A stretch of 64,000 nucleotides of DNA from Hofstenia miamia. Lineage: Eukaryota; Xenacoelomorpha; Acoela. The position numbers and the translations under genes are program-made. Shown piece by piece: positions 14,453 to 27,460 of this stretch. The DNA is taken from NCBI GenBank assembly GCA_004352715.1, contig SCFE01000032.1:2164663-2228662 (forward strand), read 5' to 3'. Position 1 is the first letter of the stretch. Each line of letters begins with the position of its first letter. A model generated the notes under the pieces. The model ran no database searches. It was given only the letters and a program-made list of their open reading frames with translations, and was not told the DNA's origin.

Positions 14453-17061
14453 CATGTTTATGGGTATCAGATCACCCCTACGCCTGCTAATAATACATCA
14501 AAACCCTTTATTTATTTTTTAAACTTAAGTTAAAAATTTTTAACTGATTATTACTTTATTTCTATCTTGGCTTGTTGTTCTGTGTTGACCTTTATCAGAT
14601 TATTGTGATGATGAAAATACGTTTTATTGTCAATATCATTCAACTGCAAGAGATTTGAAAATCAATCCAATTTATTCGCTTTGATCTAAATGAGCCTTTA
14701 AGCCCAAGTTACGCATGCGATGAATGACAAAGTTTAGTAAAGTAATTCAGTATTGAAGTGTAATTGGTCATGTGCTTTGATAAATTTATAAGAAACCACT
14801 TGTAAATGATGTCAGAATGATTATATAATCATCTAAAGGAGAAGAACGAAGGCATAAATAGGTAAAAAGTCCATACTGACGAGGCTAAAGAATATAGGCT
14901 CATTCAATTCCCCATAATGAATCCGCGCAATCTTGTCCTATACTTTCTATATATAATGGAATAGATTCCATGAGAACAGTTTACATGATGCATTTCTTCA
15001 TTGGATTGTTGTATATTGCATTCTCCACGAAGTGCTACTCATGTCAATACGTTGTAATTAATAATATGCTATTTTCAATTTGTGTAACCAATCCATACTT
15101 CATTTTTCAACAAAAATTAAATAATTTACATTTTAAGCCAATTCTGTAAATTGAAAAATAATACATGATTTCTTTCGTAGAGAAATCCGACGAAATATCA
15201 TTTGGATAACGTCAAAGTCAAATTCGCTTTAAAAAATTTTAATTTCTACGTAATGTGATGCAATATCTGAATGCAACTGACCCACACATAAACTATGAAA
15301 AAAATAGCATAAAAATGAACATAGCAATAAATACATTCAATAGTCATCTATTCACACGTGTAGTACTTACACTGAACTACTTGAATTCGAAAATCAAATT
15401 TCTTACTTTAATATGGCCATCAAAAATCCACATCTGTGAAAATGTGAATTTAATGATTTCCTAAACCAACGTATAATTTTTTAAATAATGTAAGAGGAAG
15501 ATATCCATTATCTTAATATCTAGCATTTTGCGGTGATTTTAAATATTTTCTTACTAGGAAACTGACAATTTAATAGTTTATTATTCACAGTTGATAAACA
15601 CGGAAATACAGTCCAGGTATATTGTCCTTGTTAAATTCAAATTTTTCAATGTTTGGATTAGCATTCACAAGCCTGAAGAATTCATTCTTAATTGGCAATA
15701 ACCAAGATCAAATTAAAAATTTGAGGTTGTCCTCCTGCACTAAAATATCCTTTTTTATAAAATTATAATTTGACAATCCTATCTCGATGATGTTGATCTT
15801 GTTCAGCAATTTAAATGCAAGATTGCATACTTCTTGGAAGTTTTCTAAATACTAACGTACTAATATTATTTAATAACGTACAAGTTCATGCAAAGCATTA
15901 TGAACTCACTTCAGAAATATTACTCAGAGCTGTTTATCTCTTAAAACGAATCAATATTCTTATATAATTACTCTGTTAAAGCACACCGATATCATCAAAG
16001 CTTTCTAAATAGGAAGAGTGGTTCTCTTAGCTCTTCTTGTGCATTGATTATTTTAACACAATCATCTTAAACTGCTATGAAATTATACACTGAAATTCTA
16101 ATTATAGCTTTTGCTATTTTCTGTTTTTGATGTTATTTGGGATGACAAATGTCTGATTCAAATGTCAACATCAAAGATATTTTCATAAAATGAATTTTTC
16201 AAAATTCCTGAAAATTAATAATATGTAATGGAAGAATAATAATTTTAATTACTGCGAATCTACAGTCGCACTATTGAGACATTGCTTAAGTAGAAAACTG
16301 CTAGTTTGTATTATTTCTTGCAAAGTAGTAAATGATTGGATGTGCTATATAATATATTTAATTGTTTTGCATTAGGTATAATTGCTGAATGCATCAATTA
16401 AGTGAACTTAGGTTTGGAGGTGATTATTCAGTGCATAACTCATTAAAATACTTTTACTTATCTTCTTGTTTACAATAAGAAAAACTCTCTTGTTTAAGAT
16501 TCCAAAGACCAACAGCTAAAAATTTTAAAAATTTTGAATGTAAACTTAATTTTTCTGAAATATCCGAGTGCCTAAATAACAAAATTTCTTAATTTACAGA
16601 AGTTTCAAGTCTAGATAAATTTTTTCTGTTATATGATATATAACGTGAATATTAATGGAGACATTCATATGGAGAACATGAAAAACGCTTACTTTGTAAT
16701 ATAATTGTAAATTATAGGAAAATTTATTAGTTACAAAATTTTAATTCACAATGTATGGCAGATTTATATTTATAACAAAGATTGCTTAATCAAATGGCTT
16801 GGGCTGTCAATTTTTTCAAAAGGCTTCGCTACTATTACTAGCCTTGAAGAACTTATATAGTATATTTAATTCTACAATAAATAAATTACACTTATATTGA
16901 AATTACTAATCAATGCACACACCCATGCAGGCAGCTAATTAATAGAATTGAAAACTTTTTTATTTTGTCGATACCTAACATAAAAAATGCATGTGTAAGA
17001 AGCGGTGACTGATTCTAAATAGAAAGCAAAAATTAAAAATGACACTAAATAATAAATGAAT

Positions 17062-17086
17062 ATGAATATATATATATATATATATA
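17062..17086. repeat. Short (AT)n microsatellite
   Basis: About twelve AT units in otherwise ordinary AT-rich DNA. Confidence 0.9.
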
Positions 17087-17338
17087 CTGGTTATAATCTG
17101 AAGACTTTGAACATTTTTGAATAATGTTTTTTTGCGACATGCTTCGACCAAAAATTGTTGTCATTTTCCAGAATTTAGAGAAATGTTCCCGAACTTTTTC
17201 TTTTAGTTATTCAGATCTTCAAAATATATTGAGATTTGCTTGTTGTCTTTCTTTATTTGATAATATTTTTGGGTTAATGTTATACACATCACATCGATGT
17301 ATATATATTTCGGATTGTAGATGGCCTCTTATATATTC

Positions 17339-17341
<3 letters not shown>

Positions 17342-17400
<59 letters not shown>
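17342..17400. repeat. (AT)n microsatellite, about 29 units
   Basis: An uninterrupted alternating tract, one of the longest complete ones in the window. An open frame runs through it as Tyr-Ile repeats and is not considered coding. Confidence 0.95.
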
Positions 17401-17401
<1 letters not shown>

Positions 17402-18300
17402 CACATGTACATTTTCTCTTTTTGATGCTAAAATAATTATGATTATTTAAAAAAATAAAAAAAAAAAGATCAACTAAAAATTTTAGTTAATATTGAATTT
17501 ATACCAAAATAACAAAAAGATATCCGTGTAGATTTATAAATATTATTAATCTTAAAGTAACATCTCGAACTACATCCTAGCGTCTGTTCATTTTTATCTA
17601 TTTATAGATATTTATCTACAAGTACAGTTTACTTCTTATTTAAAAAATCAATTAGTAGATTGATGCCATTCAATTGTATTAGTAGAGTTATTGGGGAAAG
17701 TTTTAAGTATTTTAAGCGGGATCTCTAATTGGATTCTGGATATAACCATTTTGTACATATTTTTTGTATTAGTTCTAATTTTTATTTATGTGAAAAGTAG
17801 CAATGCAATGCCATCCAGAGGAACCATCGAGTAGTTTAGTATAAATATCTGATAGACAAAATTGTCTCTTTGTGCTTCTTAAGATACATCATTGAATACA
17901 AGTTTTGTAAAACATTTTTCACCGCATTTGAGATATGTTCATTCCATGAAATTTAGTTGTTTTTATTGGAAAGATATGCAAATTCATTGAATTTTGTAAA
18001 TTTGAAAACATTTCACTCTTACCAAATTTGTAGTTTCTTATGATTGAACTCATCTTATTTTCAGAAAACCAAGTGCTTATCATGGTTGAATCGCTTTCTA
18101 ATTTCATATTATTATTCGAAACTATTTTCAAATTATTATTTATTAATTCGACTCTAAAAGAAGAAATGTATTCACAAAATTTTTAAAAATTACATTTTGC
18201 ATGTAAATATGATCATGATACTGAATACAGCCGGAAGTATTTATTTGGTCGCGGTATATCAAGTATAATTTCATTTAGGTTCAATTTCACGTAAACATTA

Positions 18301-18575
18301 AAATGGCCAAAAAGCAATATCTTTTTCTATCAAATTTCTTAAAATAAATTTCACGATCAAATAAATTTATTAGCTACGCATTAGGAATGAAGTAATGAAT
18401 GAAATTAGAATTGAGATATTGTATGGATAAAACAAAAATGGCCAAAAAGCAATATCTTTTTCTATCAAATTTCTTAAAATAAATTTCACGATCAAATAAA
18501 TTTATTAGCTCACGCATTAGGAATGAAGTAATGAATGAAATTAGAATTGAGATATTGTATGGATAAAACAAAAAT
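18301..18575. repeat. Two-copy tandem duplication, period about 135 bp
   Basis: The block starting aaatggccaaaaagcaatat at 18301 recurs at 18436 and the two copies are nearly identical. The visible differences are one extra C in the second copy (agctcacgc against agctacgc) and the last bases of the unit. Such high identity points to a recent duplication or an assembly artefact. No gene is involved. Confidence 0.9.
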
Positions 18576-19361
18576 TGGAAACACAAGTATGCTAAACTTG
18601 AGTGGAGGTAATTTGAAGTGAGGCCTACACAGGTGTTTTATTACCTTGGTTTGCCATATGCACAAATCGAAAATATGTTGCTGTTGTGAAGGCTGTAATC
18701 TACTCAACCAATATTAATAGAAATCAGTTTTGATCAATGCACTTGAACGCAATTGAGTGTAAACTTTCAACCTATAATCGACCAAAATAATATTAAAAAA
18801 CTAAAAAATCTGTAGTAGTGCATCATCTCCTTAAATTTAATTCCTTAATTTTACAGCACATTTTATCATAGAAGATTGCATATATCTTACAGCAAATCGA
18901 TATTTGAACATGACAATAACGATTTATAGACTTTGTGCCAATTACATTGTACACACTAAAGTGACATGTTCTTTGGCAAGTAGCAAAAAATTTTGATGAT
19001 TATATTCATTTGAAAACGTTAATAAGCAGATGCAAAGCATAAAAAACCTTTTCTAATATTAAAATTGTCTATATATTTTTTTGAGAATTGTTAAGAGACT
19101 TGGTTAACACAAGCAAAGATAATCATACATAAACAATTTCTAGATGTGTAGAAATATTTTTTCGAAAAGTATTCTTATGACATGTATGGAACTCATATTT
19201 AGCCTGAAGTGAGAGTTCCTAATTGAAAATTAATTACTAATGACTAATGTTCTCTTAATTTCTAGGGAGTAAAACAATTTGATTTTATAGGAGATAAATT
19301 TCCTCATCGAAGTTATTAAATATAAATTATGATAATAGTGATCATAAGAAATATGATAGGT

Positions 19362-19387
19362 CAAGGACAACTATTTAGTTGTCCTTG
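19362..19387. repeat. Perfect 12-bp hairpin with a 2-base loop
   Basis: caaggacaacta is followed, after tt, by its exact reverse complement. The palindrome is bordered by ataggt on both sides as a direct repeat. No transposon or gene explains it. Confidence 0.85.
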
Positions 19388-21314
19388 GATAGGTTTATCT
19401 CGAAAAAAATGTTGTTTGCATTTTGACAACAATATGTGTGTAAATACTGCATAAGCTCTGTACTACTTCTCAACATCAGAAAATCGGAGAAATTATCATA
19501 AAACTTTCTTATGTTATCATATAGTAGGGGGTTTTTAAAAAATATATTTGCGAATACATTATAAAAACTGCGGTCTATAATTATCAGATTCGATTATGAA
19601 TAATTAACATATGGATTTGAATACAATTCACAGCTATGTTTGTAAAATAGGAGACATTGAAATTGGGCTAATGAGAGTCGAAGTAGGTAAGGCAGTGTGA
19701 AAACTTATCGAAAATGAAAATGACCTTTCTTCACCTGCAATTCACCATTGTTTCAAGGTTGTTCTCTTATTTATAATACAAACCAGTTCTCATATGACAT
19801 TTCGCATACTCTGTAAATTGAAATGCAAAAGTTGAAGAGTTTCACGGACGAGAAGCTTAACCTTCTTTTGGTATTCTTACAATTAGTTGAAATTCAATTG
19901 TAACCTGCAAAGTTAAATAGTAATTAGTACTTACCATGTGTACTTTTCTAATATTTAATAGACAGACGAATGTATGTTGCAGTATTTCTAATAATTCTAT
20001 ATTTTGTGATTTCTGATTGCTTAGAGGATTCTCATATTAGGGCAAGATTCTCTGCTGACTTCTAGTTTGTTATGCTCTATAGATTCAATGATTCCTACAT
20101 CAAAATGATTTAATCTTAATTTCTGTTAATGTCCCATTGGTTTCCCATTTTGTATTCTGAAGTTCCTTGTTGTTATACAATTGAGCACATTAATGATTTC
20201 AATCGATATAATCTTTAAGAAAACTAGAACATTCTGCCATAGTGCTAAGGTCGTTTCGTTGTTGTCGTAATAACTTTGAAATTATTTTCTATTAGGTAAT
20301 CTTTATTAATTGAAAGAATCTGAGCTGAAGCAACTTTATTAAAAACACGTATATATTATATTTTTAGATTGGAATCTCTAGGGGTGAATAACCGCATCAC
20401 TGGTAAACGTCTCTTACTTGACACCTACGCATATTTCTTACATTATCAATTATTTCCGTCTAAATATATTTACAACATCCAATCAAGTCTGCATTGAAAT
20501 TAGGCAATTATATCAGAAATTATGAAATTTTTGCACCATTTATTCTTCACAAATTATTCCATTGCTTTAATATTCAACGACCATGAGTTTCACAGATGCT
20601 GTGATTTCAGAAAATACAATAGACTCCGTATAAAAGTAATTTCTTCATTTAAAATTTTGCACATCCTTTTGAGTCTAAAATACTTTATCGTGACAGATTC
20701 AATTAGCTTGCTAGATTTCATTCTTAAATGTTACAAGCTTTATTTGTACGGTAGAATTAAATTAACAATGCATACAAAGTTGTTAACATTTTTCAAACGA
20801 CTAAGAATTCTAGGCAATTGAGACATACTTCACAAGATACCTTTGTGAAGATAAGTATAGAAATAGTAAATAATTATAATGTCTACGGTCATGGGTTGCA
20901 AATTTTTGGAATAAACTTTGCTTACTTGGCTTATGATTATAGTGCAGCAACTATTAACGGATAATCTTCCATAATGCTTAAGTAAAGTAGGTTTTATTTC
21001 TTGACGGTACATATTAAAAGGCAACACTTAAAAGGGAAGAAATATTCATTAAAATATTAAGAATAAAGTATTATGGATGCTTTGTATACAAGAGCCTGTC
21101 GGAAGAAAAATCGTTAAAATATCAGTTCGGCACTGTAGGCCTAAGATGCGGTTACTAACTATATTTTTCTTTACACTGTACTGCCGTGTATGGGCCCTAA
21201 ATGTTCAAACAAACAAATTATAAATAAAAAAAGAAAAAGAGAAATATTTCAAAAATATTTTAAGAAACTTTTATAACGACTAAATTATAAAAAGTATACA
21301 GGAATCAAATGTCA

Positions 21315-22160
21315 AATTGTTCTCCTTAGTCTCTTTTGCAGGCTTCTAATCGCTTTCTCCAGTTGCTTATGGAATCACGTAGCTCATTCATTAAAAAGTC
21401 AAACTCTACCTTTTGAAGTGCACATTTTACATATGGCACACTTTCATACTTTTTAGTGCAGACCATCTGCTGCTCTCATTTGAACCAAATTGAATAATTT
21501 AGTGGGTTAAGGTCTCGTGATGAAGCAGACCATTTTGTTGAAGCTAGCTATAAAGTCTGGTTATGACCGCCATTCTTGAGTGACATTAGCCTAATGGCCG
21601 GTTGCAGAGTCCTGCTTAATGCAAGAAATTTGACTTGCGAGTAGAGTATTAGATAATTGACGCAAAATTTCCATTCCTTGATCAACAAAAACAAGTTTGG
21701 TTTTAACATTGAGGAGACTCCTTGCCAAGCCAATACAGAAACCGGATGAAAATTTTGTTGCATCAGATTCGCTCCTTTTGGTAAACTGTCGATATTAATA
21801 ACATAAGGTCTGATGCCTAAACTGGCCCAATTCGTCTCCACATTGATATTACTTACGTCTTCATGTGTGAGCCGTTGAAGAAAGAGCTTTGCCTTTGTTT
21901 ACTCCAGCCACTAGTTTTTGATTTTCCATTTGAGTTTTTTTATTTTTAATGGAAGTAGTTGGATGTCCTTTTTCCATAATCTTCTCATTCTTGTCTAAGA
22001 CACCTGCATTTCTCTGGCCATCTTTCTACGAGACGGCGGGCATTTTCTTCGAATGCAAATTTGAAAATTTTCTATGATGTGCTTTGTACGTATAGACCTT
22101 GAACGGCCCTTGCATGATCTAAAATTTATAGTTTCCGTTGGTTGTATGAGAGTATAGTTT
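21315..22160 (-). pseudogene. mariner-like transposase, decayed
   Basis: The minus strand, read in several frames, shows pieces of a Tc1/mariner-superfamily transposase in the right order. Near 22020-22110 is a helix-turn-helix-like stretch (frame-broken, RRKMAREMQVS-like). At 21548-21841 is a readable segment containing LPKGANLMQQNFHPVSV, AWQGVSSM and further catalytic-domain sequence. At 21320-21540 is the C-terminus (frame-shifted, NWRKRLEACKRD-like). Stops and frameshifts break it, and the full set of acidic catalytic residues cannot be read. I could not identify terminal inverted repeats with confidence. It sits inside the putative long intron, antisense to the gene, and is probably inactive. 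Confidence 0.75.
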
Positions 22161-22282
22161 GAGTTTCTTTATATCTAGCATTAAAGCGACTCATTCTAAA
22201 GTGAGTGGGAAGTTTATACAAATAATCAAGTAATTTATCATAATTGGAGTCCTTAGGCACTCTCTTTAAACGCTGCTAGACA

Positions 22283-22440
22283 TCAGGGTTGCAGTTGATA
22301 TTGATTTCTATTGACAATAAAACGTTGATATTAAATCAATTGATTTGATTTGATCTGATATTAATTTTCCAATCAATTGGTCTTCAATTGATAAGAGTTG
22401 ATTTAGAAATCTTGAAAATTTCAGTTTAAAATAATAAAAT
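22283..22440. repeat. Word-repeat element starting CAGGGTTGC
   Basis: After cagggttgcagttgatattg the DNA is made of variants of TCAATTGATTTGA. It resembles the other CAGGG-starting word repeats, but no matching right terminus was found. A related TCAATT/TTTGAT-rich patch lies at 42880-42980. Confidence 0.35.
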
Positions 22441-23559
22441 ACAATGTACCCACTGCGTTAAATAAGATTACATGTACTGTTTTCTATTCAAATTTACACA
22501 ATAAAGTTAATAACTGCGATACCAAAATTGAAATTGGCCTTATTTTGAAGGCATCGGCTTTGCTTAGACCCGATTCTTGAAGGAGTAATTCTTAGGGTTT
22601 GGTTTGAAACTAATGTTATAATTAATAATTGAAATTCATAAGAAAAAGATAAATTGATTTGAAAACTTGACCTTTACAAATTCGAAAAAAAACATTGTCC
22701 TTGAATTTAATCAGCCTGCCTTGTTAGCTCACGCATAACTTCTAGCGTATTAATTTTTGTTGCTGCTGATGTACGTTGGGAGACGTTCTTGGCCAGGGGT
22801 GTACTCGAGGAGGTGTTCAAGGGAGCTCAGTCCACGTTATAAATTCGATGGGGACCCATTCCTTATTAAATTTAAATTATAGTTAGGGCTTAGAATATTA
22901 TTTATTGAGAAATTAAAATTAATCAAAAAATATAATATTAAAATACAGTGCACAAATTTAAAGTTCTGTTGTTAATATTTTGGAGTGGAGAATTGATTTT
23001 GGTAATTGAATATGTACAAGAGATATATTTTCCAAATAATAAAAAGAGTGGTTATATCCAACTACCACTCTTAGTAATAGAATGACACGAATAGCTTTAT
23101 TAGTTATAACAATAATTATATTACTAAATTAGAAACATTCAGCCAAATTCCCAGTGTAGTACTTGTACGTCTCTATGAAGAAAATACTTACGCATGTTAG
23201 TCAAGATTATTCTAAACATTCCCATGTGCTCTTTTTACAACATAACAGAGATAGTTGATGTCAGAAATAAACATTTTGGCCCAAAACTGTTTATTGATTT
23301 AATAAGGATACAATTGGTGTTCTAAACATTTTTTCAAGCCATTTTCTAAAAGCCCATTAGCAAATATGAGAATCCGTTCACATATCTATGAGTAAATGTG
23401 CACATTTGATATGGTGAGCATTAGTGGTTAAAATTAGAAGGAATTCGATTTTTTAGGAATACATTAATATTCTTCTCACACCTAAAGTTCATAAGAGCAA
23501 CAACTAACAATAAATAGTTTGTTTTCTGTAAGTAGAGCACATGAGTTTCGTGCTGGATG

Positions 23560-23664
23560 CCATGTTCAAAGTTAGAGCTCGTGGCATTATTTACAAGCAT
23601 AGATAAAGGAAGAGGGAATCCTCAGTCTTGTTGTCTTTCAGATTTTAGCCATCTTTATTATTGC
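23560..23664 (+). repeat. Dispersed repeat family R-A, copy 1
   Basis: This is one of three copies of a roughly 100-bp repeat; the others are at 27356 and 62628. Shared landmarks are TGCCATG-TAAAGT-AGAG-TCG-GGC (shared with copy 3), then a GAGG...CCTC mini-hairpin, then TCTTGTTGT and CAGATTTT. The family is not recognised. A SINE or the 3' end of a longer element are both possible. Confidence 0.6.
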
Positions 23665-23914
23665 AAACTGATCTTTAAGTCTATGACATTTTTAAATATT
23701 TGATGATGTCAGTTGATTCAGTATTAAAAACTAATCCAGAAAGTATGTTTCTTATGTTGTGGGTCATTAATCGTTAGGGTAGAAGAACACTCATAGATTT
23801 AAGGAACAATTTAGAATTCAAGCATTATTTTTGTATTTTTTTATTGATTCTTTGTTGTTGTAGTGATACTTTTATGCTACAAACATTTTTGTGCATATAC
23901 TAGTTCACAGATCA

Positions 23915-23998
23915 GTGTTAGGCAGGTCGGGTCGGTTACGGGTCTTTTTTAGACGAGTTGGGTGGTGGGTCAAAAACATTGAACGGTTTCCAATCCTG
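23915..23998. repeat. Small word-repeat element (GGGTCGGGT type)
   Basis: The block begins near cagtgttaggcaggtcgggtcgg and ends near aacggtttccaatcctg. Its ends are weakly inverted (CAGTGTTAGG against CAGGATTGG read from the other strand). The interior repeats GGGTCGG and GGGT words, like the element at 28326 in the opposite strand sense. Confidence 0.4.
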
Positions 23999-25184
23999 AT
24001 TAGTAATTGTTAAGGCCTTAGCGAGTATGAGAAAATAAAGATTTTTGCGAATTTATAGAAATCATGAGTATGATCAATAAATCATAAGATAGCTAATGGA
24101 TTACCCTACATGAAAAATAGATTTTTTAGCTTTCCCCTTATTAAATAAACTCAAAATGACTGATTGAACACTAATGGAAACCAATTGTTTCAGAACAAAA
24201 GGAACTAAGAAGGAATGTCCAATACTTGCATAATGAAGTTTGTACTATATAAAAATAATAAAATTAGCAAACCTGAGATCAATTATTTGCTTATTTCCTT
24301 GGAAAAAAATTTCATACGTATGGAAAAACGGTTTGTCCATTTACATGAACACCAGACTATTTAAGGTTAATTGTATAAAATTAATGTGCTTGATTCATAC
24401 ACGTGGCTCTTTGACCAATTGTGTATGATATGTTAACACACCATTGCTGGCAATGCACCAATTTAAAACCATTAATCAATTTTAATGAATGTTTTCAAGT
24501 TGAAATGAGCGTGGGCAGTCGGGAGATTGTTGGCAACTTAGGAGCTTTCGCAACTTACATAGGACCAAAAATAGCAAAAAGAGCTCGTAAAATGTAAGTT
24601 CTCAGTAGACATTTGGCTGGTTAAAGTGTATAATATAAACATATTTATAAGTAATTGTTTGTGAAATTTTTCATCTAAGGAATAGTTAAATTGACATTTG
24701 AAGTTCAAAACTATTCAAATTGAGCAAAATGTTTTCTGAAAACAAGTCAAACCCATGAATAGCATTTATATATCAATTTAATATTGAAATATTTCACACA
24801 TACTATCTTAACAAATACTATAGTTCCGGAACATAATTACAAAGTTTATTGCCAATTGCACCCGATCTCATACCGGTTTCGCATGATGTTTTGATTTTTT
24901 GAACTCGCTGGATATTGAGAGAGTCACTATAGTCTATAGCTAAAATATGAAAGCAATTGTCTGCATGAAGAAGGCAGAAATCATTCTTAACGAATAAATA
25001 TGTGTATTTAAGTGCAATTACATATGCAACACTGCTCAGAAGTAACACATGTTTTTCATAATATTTTGTTATGTAATAATGGACCGATCAGTCATATCTC
25101 GACATGCTCAATGATTGGTTTTTACATGTTGAAAAACATTGCTGTAAATGGTTTGCAATTGGTGTAAAGCCTCATTATTCCTTA

Positions 25185-25440
25185 AATGTACGTGCTTTGA
25201 ATGATAAAACATTTCCCGGCGCATGGATAGGAAGGCATGGATGGTTAGATTGGTCTGCCTGATCTACGGGTGTTACTGCACCCGACTTCTTATGGGGTCT
25301 CCTAAACCCCCAGCAATCCAGGAATTGAAGGATGCCATCACACATTCAATACAAGACACAAGTTTTGATTTGTGTCAGAAAGTTTGTTGTTCTGTGGTTA
25401 ATCGCGTGAACAAGTGAATCCAACAAAATGGTGGCCATTT
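25185..25440 (+). pseudogene. mariner-like transposase, C-terminal remnant
   Basis: Reading the + strand with a frameshift gives FPGAWIGRHGWLDW, then APDF-LWGLL, then a long readable C-terminus (PAIQELKDAITHSIQDTSFD) ending near QQNGGHF. This is the order seen at the end of many arthropod mariner-type transposases (FPGRWIGRRG, SPDLTP-DFFLWG, a final GGHF). Only the last third remains; the N-terminal and first catalytic parts are absent upstream. The family appears to be that of the remnants at 35.7, 37.7 and 39.2 kb. A sequence like the family's terminal ACCCTGTA (accactctgtatt, 25614) lies downstream and may be its decayed end. Confidence 0.75.
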
Positions 25441-25779
25441 TAAGATGCTTGATTGACCATAAGAGCTTAAGATGTTTTTATGCTAATGGTTGTATTATAA
25501 GTTCATATTAGAATTCTGTCGGTATTATGAAAATTTGTATTTGTATGGAAATTGCCAATGCTTGCTAATTAAATTTTTTTGTTGGAATTAAATTTAGTTG
25601 CGTTTCTTTTAGAACCACTCTGTATTTTCATTATTTTGAAGTTCCATTACTTTGTGCAAAAACTTGTGCTAGTGGGTCTAATTAATTTGTTCTTTTAGTT
25701 TGTGCATTATTATGTGGATCGATAATTTTTATATACTTTACATTTGTTTACAAACACTTTCTGCTTTGATTTACAATAG

Positions 25780-25863
25780 CAAGTCAAGATGAGTAGGCTC
25801 AAAAAAATACGGCGGTTGTTTGATGTACCATACGTGATTGACATTGTAGGTCAATTTACACAG
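25780..25863 (+). other. Candidate small exon of unknown gene
   Basis: A pyrimidine-rich stretch ending in acaatag precedes an 84-base open block with an ATG at 25789 (MSRLKKIRRLFDVPYV...), which ends in CAG|GTATGTG, a good donor. The frame continues open past the donor to a stop at 25963-25965, giving a 58-residue open frame. It cannot be an internal exon of the calcium-sensor gene in the needed phase, because that reading meets TGA after four codons. It could be an untranslated or alternative first exon, an old transposon fragment or chance. No family is recognised. Confidence 0.2.
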
Positions 25864-26231
25864 GTATGTGTAATTTTGAAACACATTCGCTCCAATCTTT
25901 GTAAAACTATAAATTTACCAAGAACGATATTCAACATACCAACATTTATTTCAAGTGCAGCATAGTCTGAGTAAACAATTCAGATACATGTTTATACAGA
26001 AGTATTTTTGGTCTATATTTTTTACATGTCATCTTGATTTATGTGTATGCGTATGAGTGTAGATAGAAAATTGACGTAGATTGTCTAAGTCACCCACGAA
26101 TGAGGTAACAACATAAACTGTATTTTGACATTTCTGAATTATATAATGTTGATGTGTAAACATATAAGCTTTATTTTACTAAAAGTATCAATTTGAGATG
26201 TAGCACCTAATTTCCATATTTCTGAAGTAAT

Positions 26232-26232
<1 letters not shown>

Positions 26233-26276
<44 letters not shown>
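26233..26276. repeat. (AT)n microsatellite
   Basis: About 22 AT units, uninterrupted. Confidence 0.95.
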
Positions 26277-26279
<3 letters not shown>

Positions 26280-26394
26280 ACAAAGCATTTTTTTGGCTTA
26301 GTATAATAAGAACTCGATAGAACTTAGGTTCTTTTTAGTAAAAAGTTATTAGTTGATTTTAACTGGTTTGTTTGCATTGGCTCAACATATACTG

Positions 26395-26613
26395 AACTAT
26401 TTACAGCGCAAGTTACACCCTAGCATACTTAAAATATTTTATTCCAATAGAGGTTAACACTGCTTTTGCACGTCACAGATAGCTTGATATAAGAAATTTG
26501 AACATTTTTGTAGGACAAGGAAAGGATGAACACATTTTGTTTGTTATATTCATTTAATCAAAGTGTTGTCAATGTATTTATTGCGTTTGAAGAGAAACAA
26601 CTGGGAAATAATT
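26395..26613 (+). repeat. Dispersed repeat family R-B, copy 1
   Basis: The block from tatttacagcgcaagttac to acaactgggaaata matches 40195-40421 over about 220 bases, with shared runs such as agttacaccctagcatactt and aatcaaagtgttgtcaa. The family is not recognised. The readable frame in the second copy is not convincing as a gene. Confidence 0.8.
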
Positions 26614-27355
26614 TTCATATTTCTCAAGTAATTGCACATATGTATATACATTATATACCCATGACATGTTTTTTCTGGGGTCTATGGGGTTTTTTCTTAT
26701 ATTAGATAACTATGAAATACTTTGAGTTAGCACAGCACATAAATAGCAGTAGTTGCCACATTAATTATCAAGATCGGCATGCTTTCTTTAATGTCCATAT
26801 ACGTTAGTATTCCTATTTTTAAAATGTTAGACTGGTTTAAGTGGCAGCATAAATGTCAAATGAGAAAATAAAAGCCACACGTATTTTCAAACGAGTGCTC
26901 ATCGTCGTTAATTTATTTGCCTTTTCTGAAAATATACCGATCACATCTAGACGGCTGAAAATATTTTTATCATTTGAATTACAAGACAATACCATGAGAC
27001 TCCAAAAAAAATGTAAAGACTATACCACTAAAACAAGCTTTGCTGCTTAAAAATTTTTAATCGCTTTAAATATTAGGTTAACCCTATTCTGCCCACAGTG
27101 AAAACGTTCTTCTTTCTAAACTTATTAATAAATTTGGAAATCTTGTGGTATTGATACATCCCTTGGTGAATGTACTCCCTATAATGGTGAACATTTGTGT
27201 TATAAGCTATTACTATGTAGAAGGTGCAGCAAATGTTCAATGAATTTTTAAAAGAAAATTCAAATTTTTCCATAACTAATGTTCTGAGAATCAGATCAGG
27301 AGGTATTGTTAGAAACAATTAAGCTCAGCTATTTCTTTCCTAGAAGATAGACCTG

Positions 27356-27460
27356 TTGAGGCACGCAGTGGACTACAAGAGGGCGTGAGGAAGGATAAAA
27401 TTAATGAGGAAAACCTCCATCTTATTCTGTTTTCAGATTTTGGATATCCTTATTCCTTCG
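27356..27460 (+). repeat. Dispersed repeat family R-A, copy 2
   Basis: It shares ttgagg, agagg-cg, the gaggaaaacctc mini-hairpin and ctgttttcagattttggatatcc with the copies at 23560 and 62628. It is the most diverged of the three in its left half. Confidence 0.55.

Noticed and set aside
13912-14490. Long open frames on both strands
   Set aside because: They run through Ns at 13940-14452.
17124-17450. 108-codon frame
   Set aside because: It reads through an (AT)n tract as Ile-Tyr repeats; the remaining part resembles nothing.
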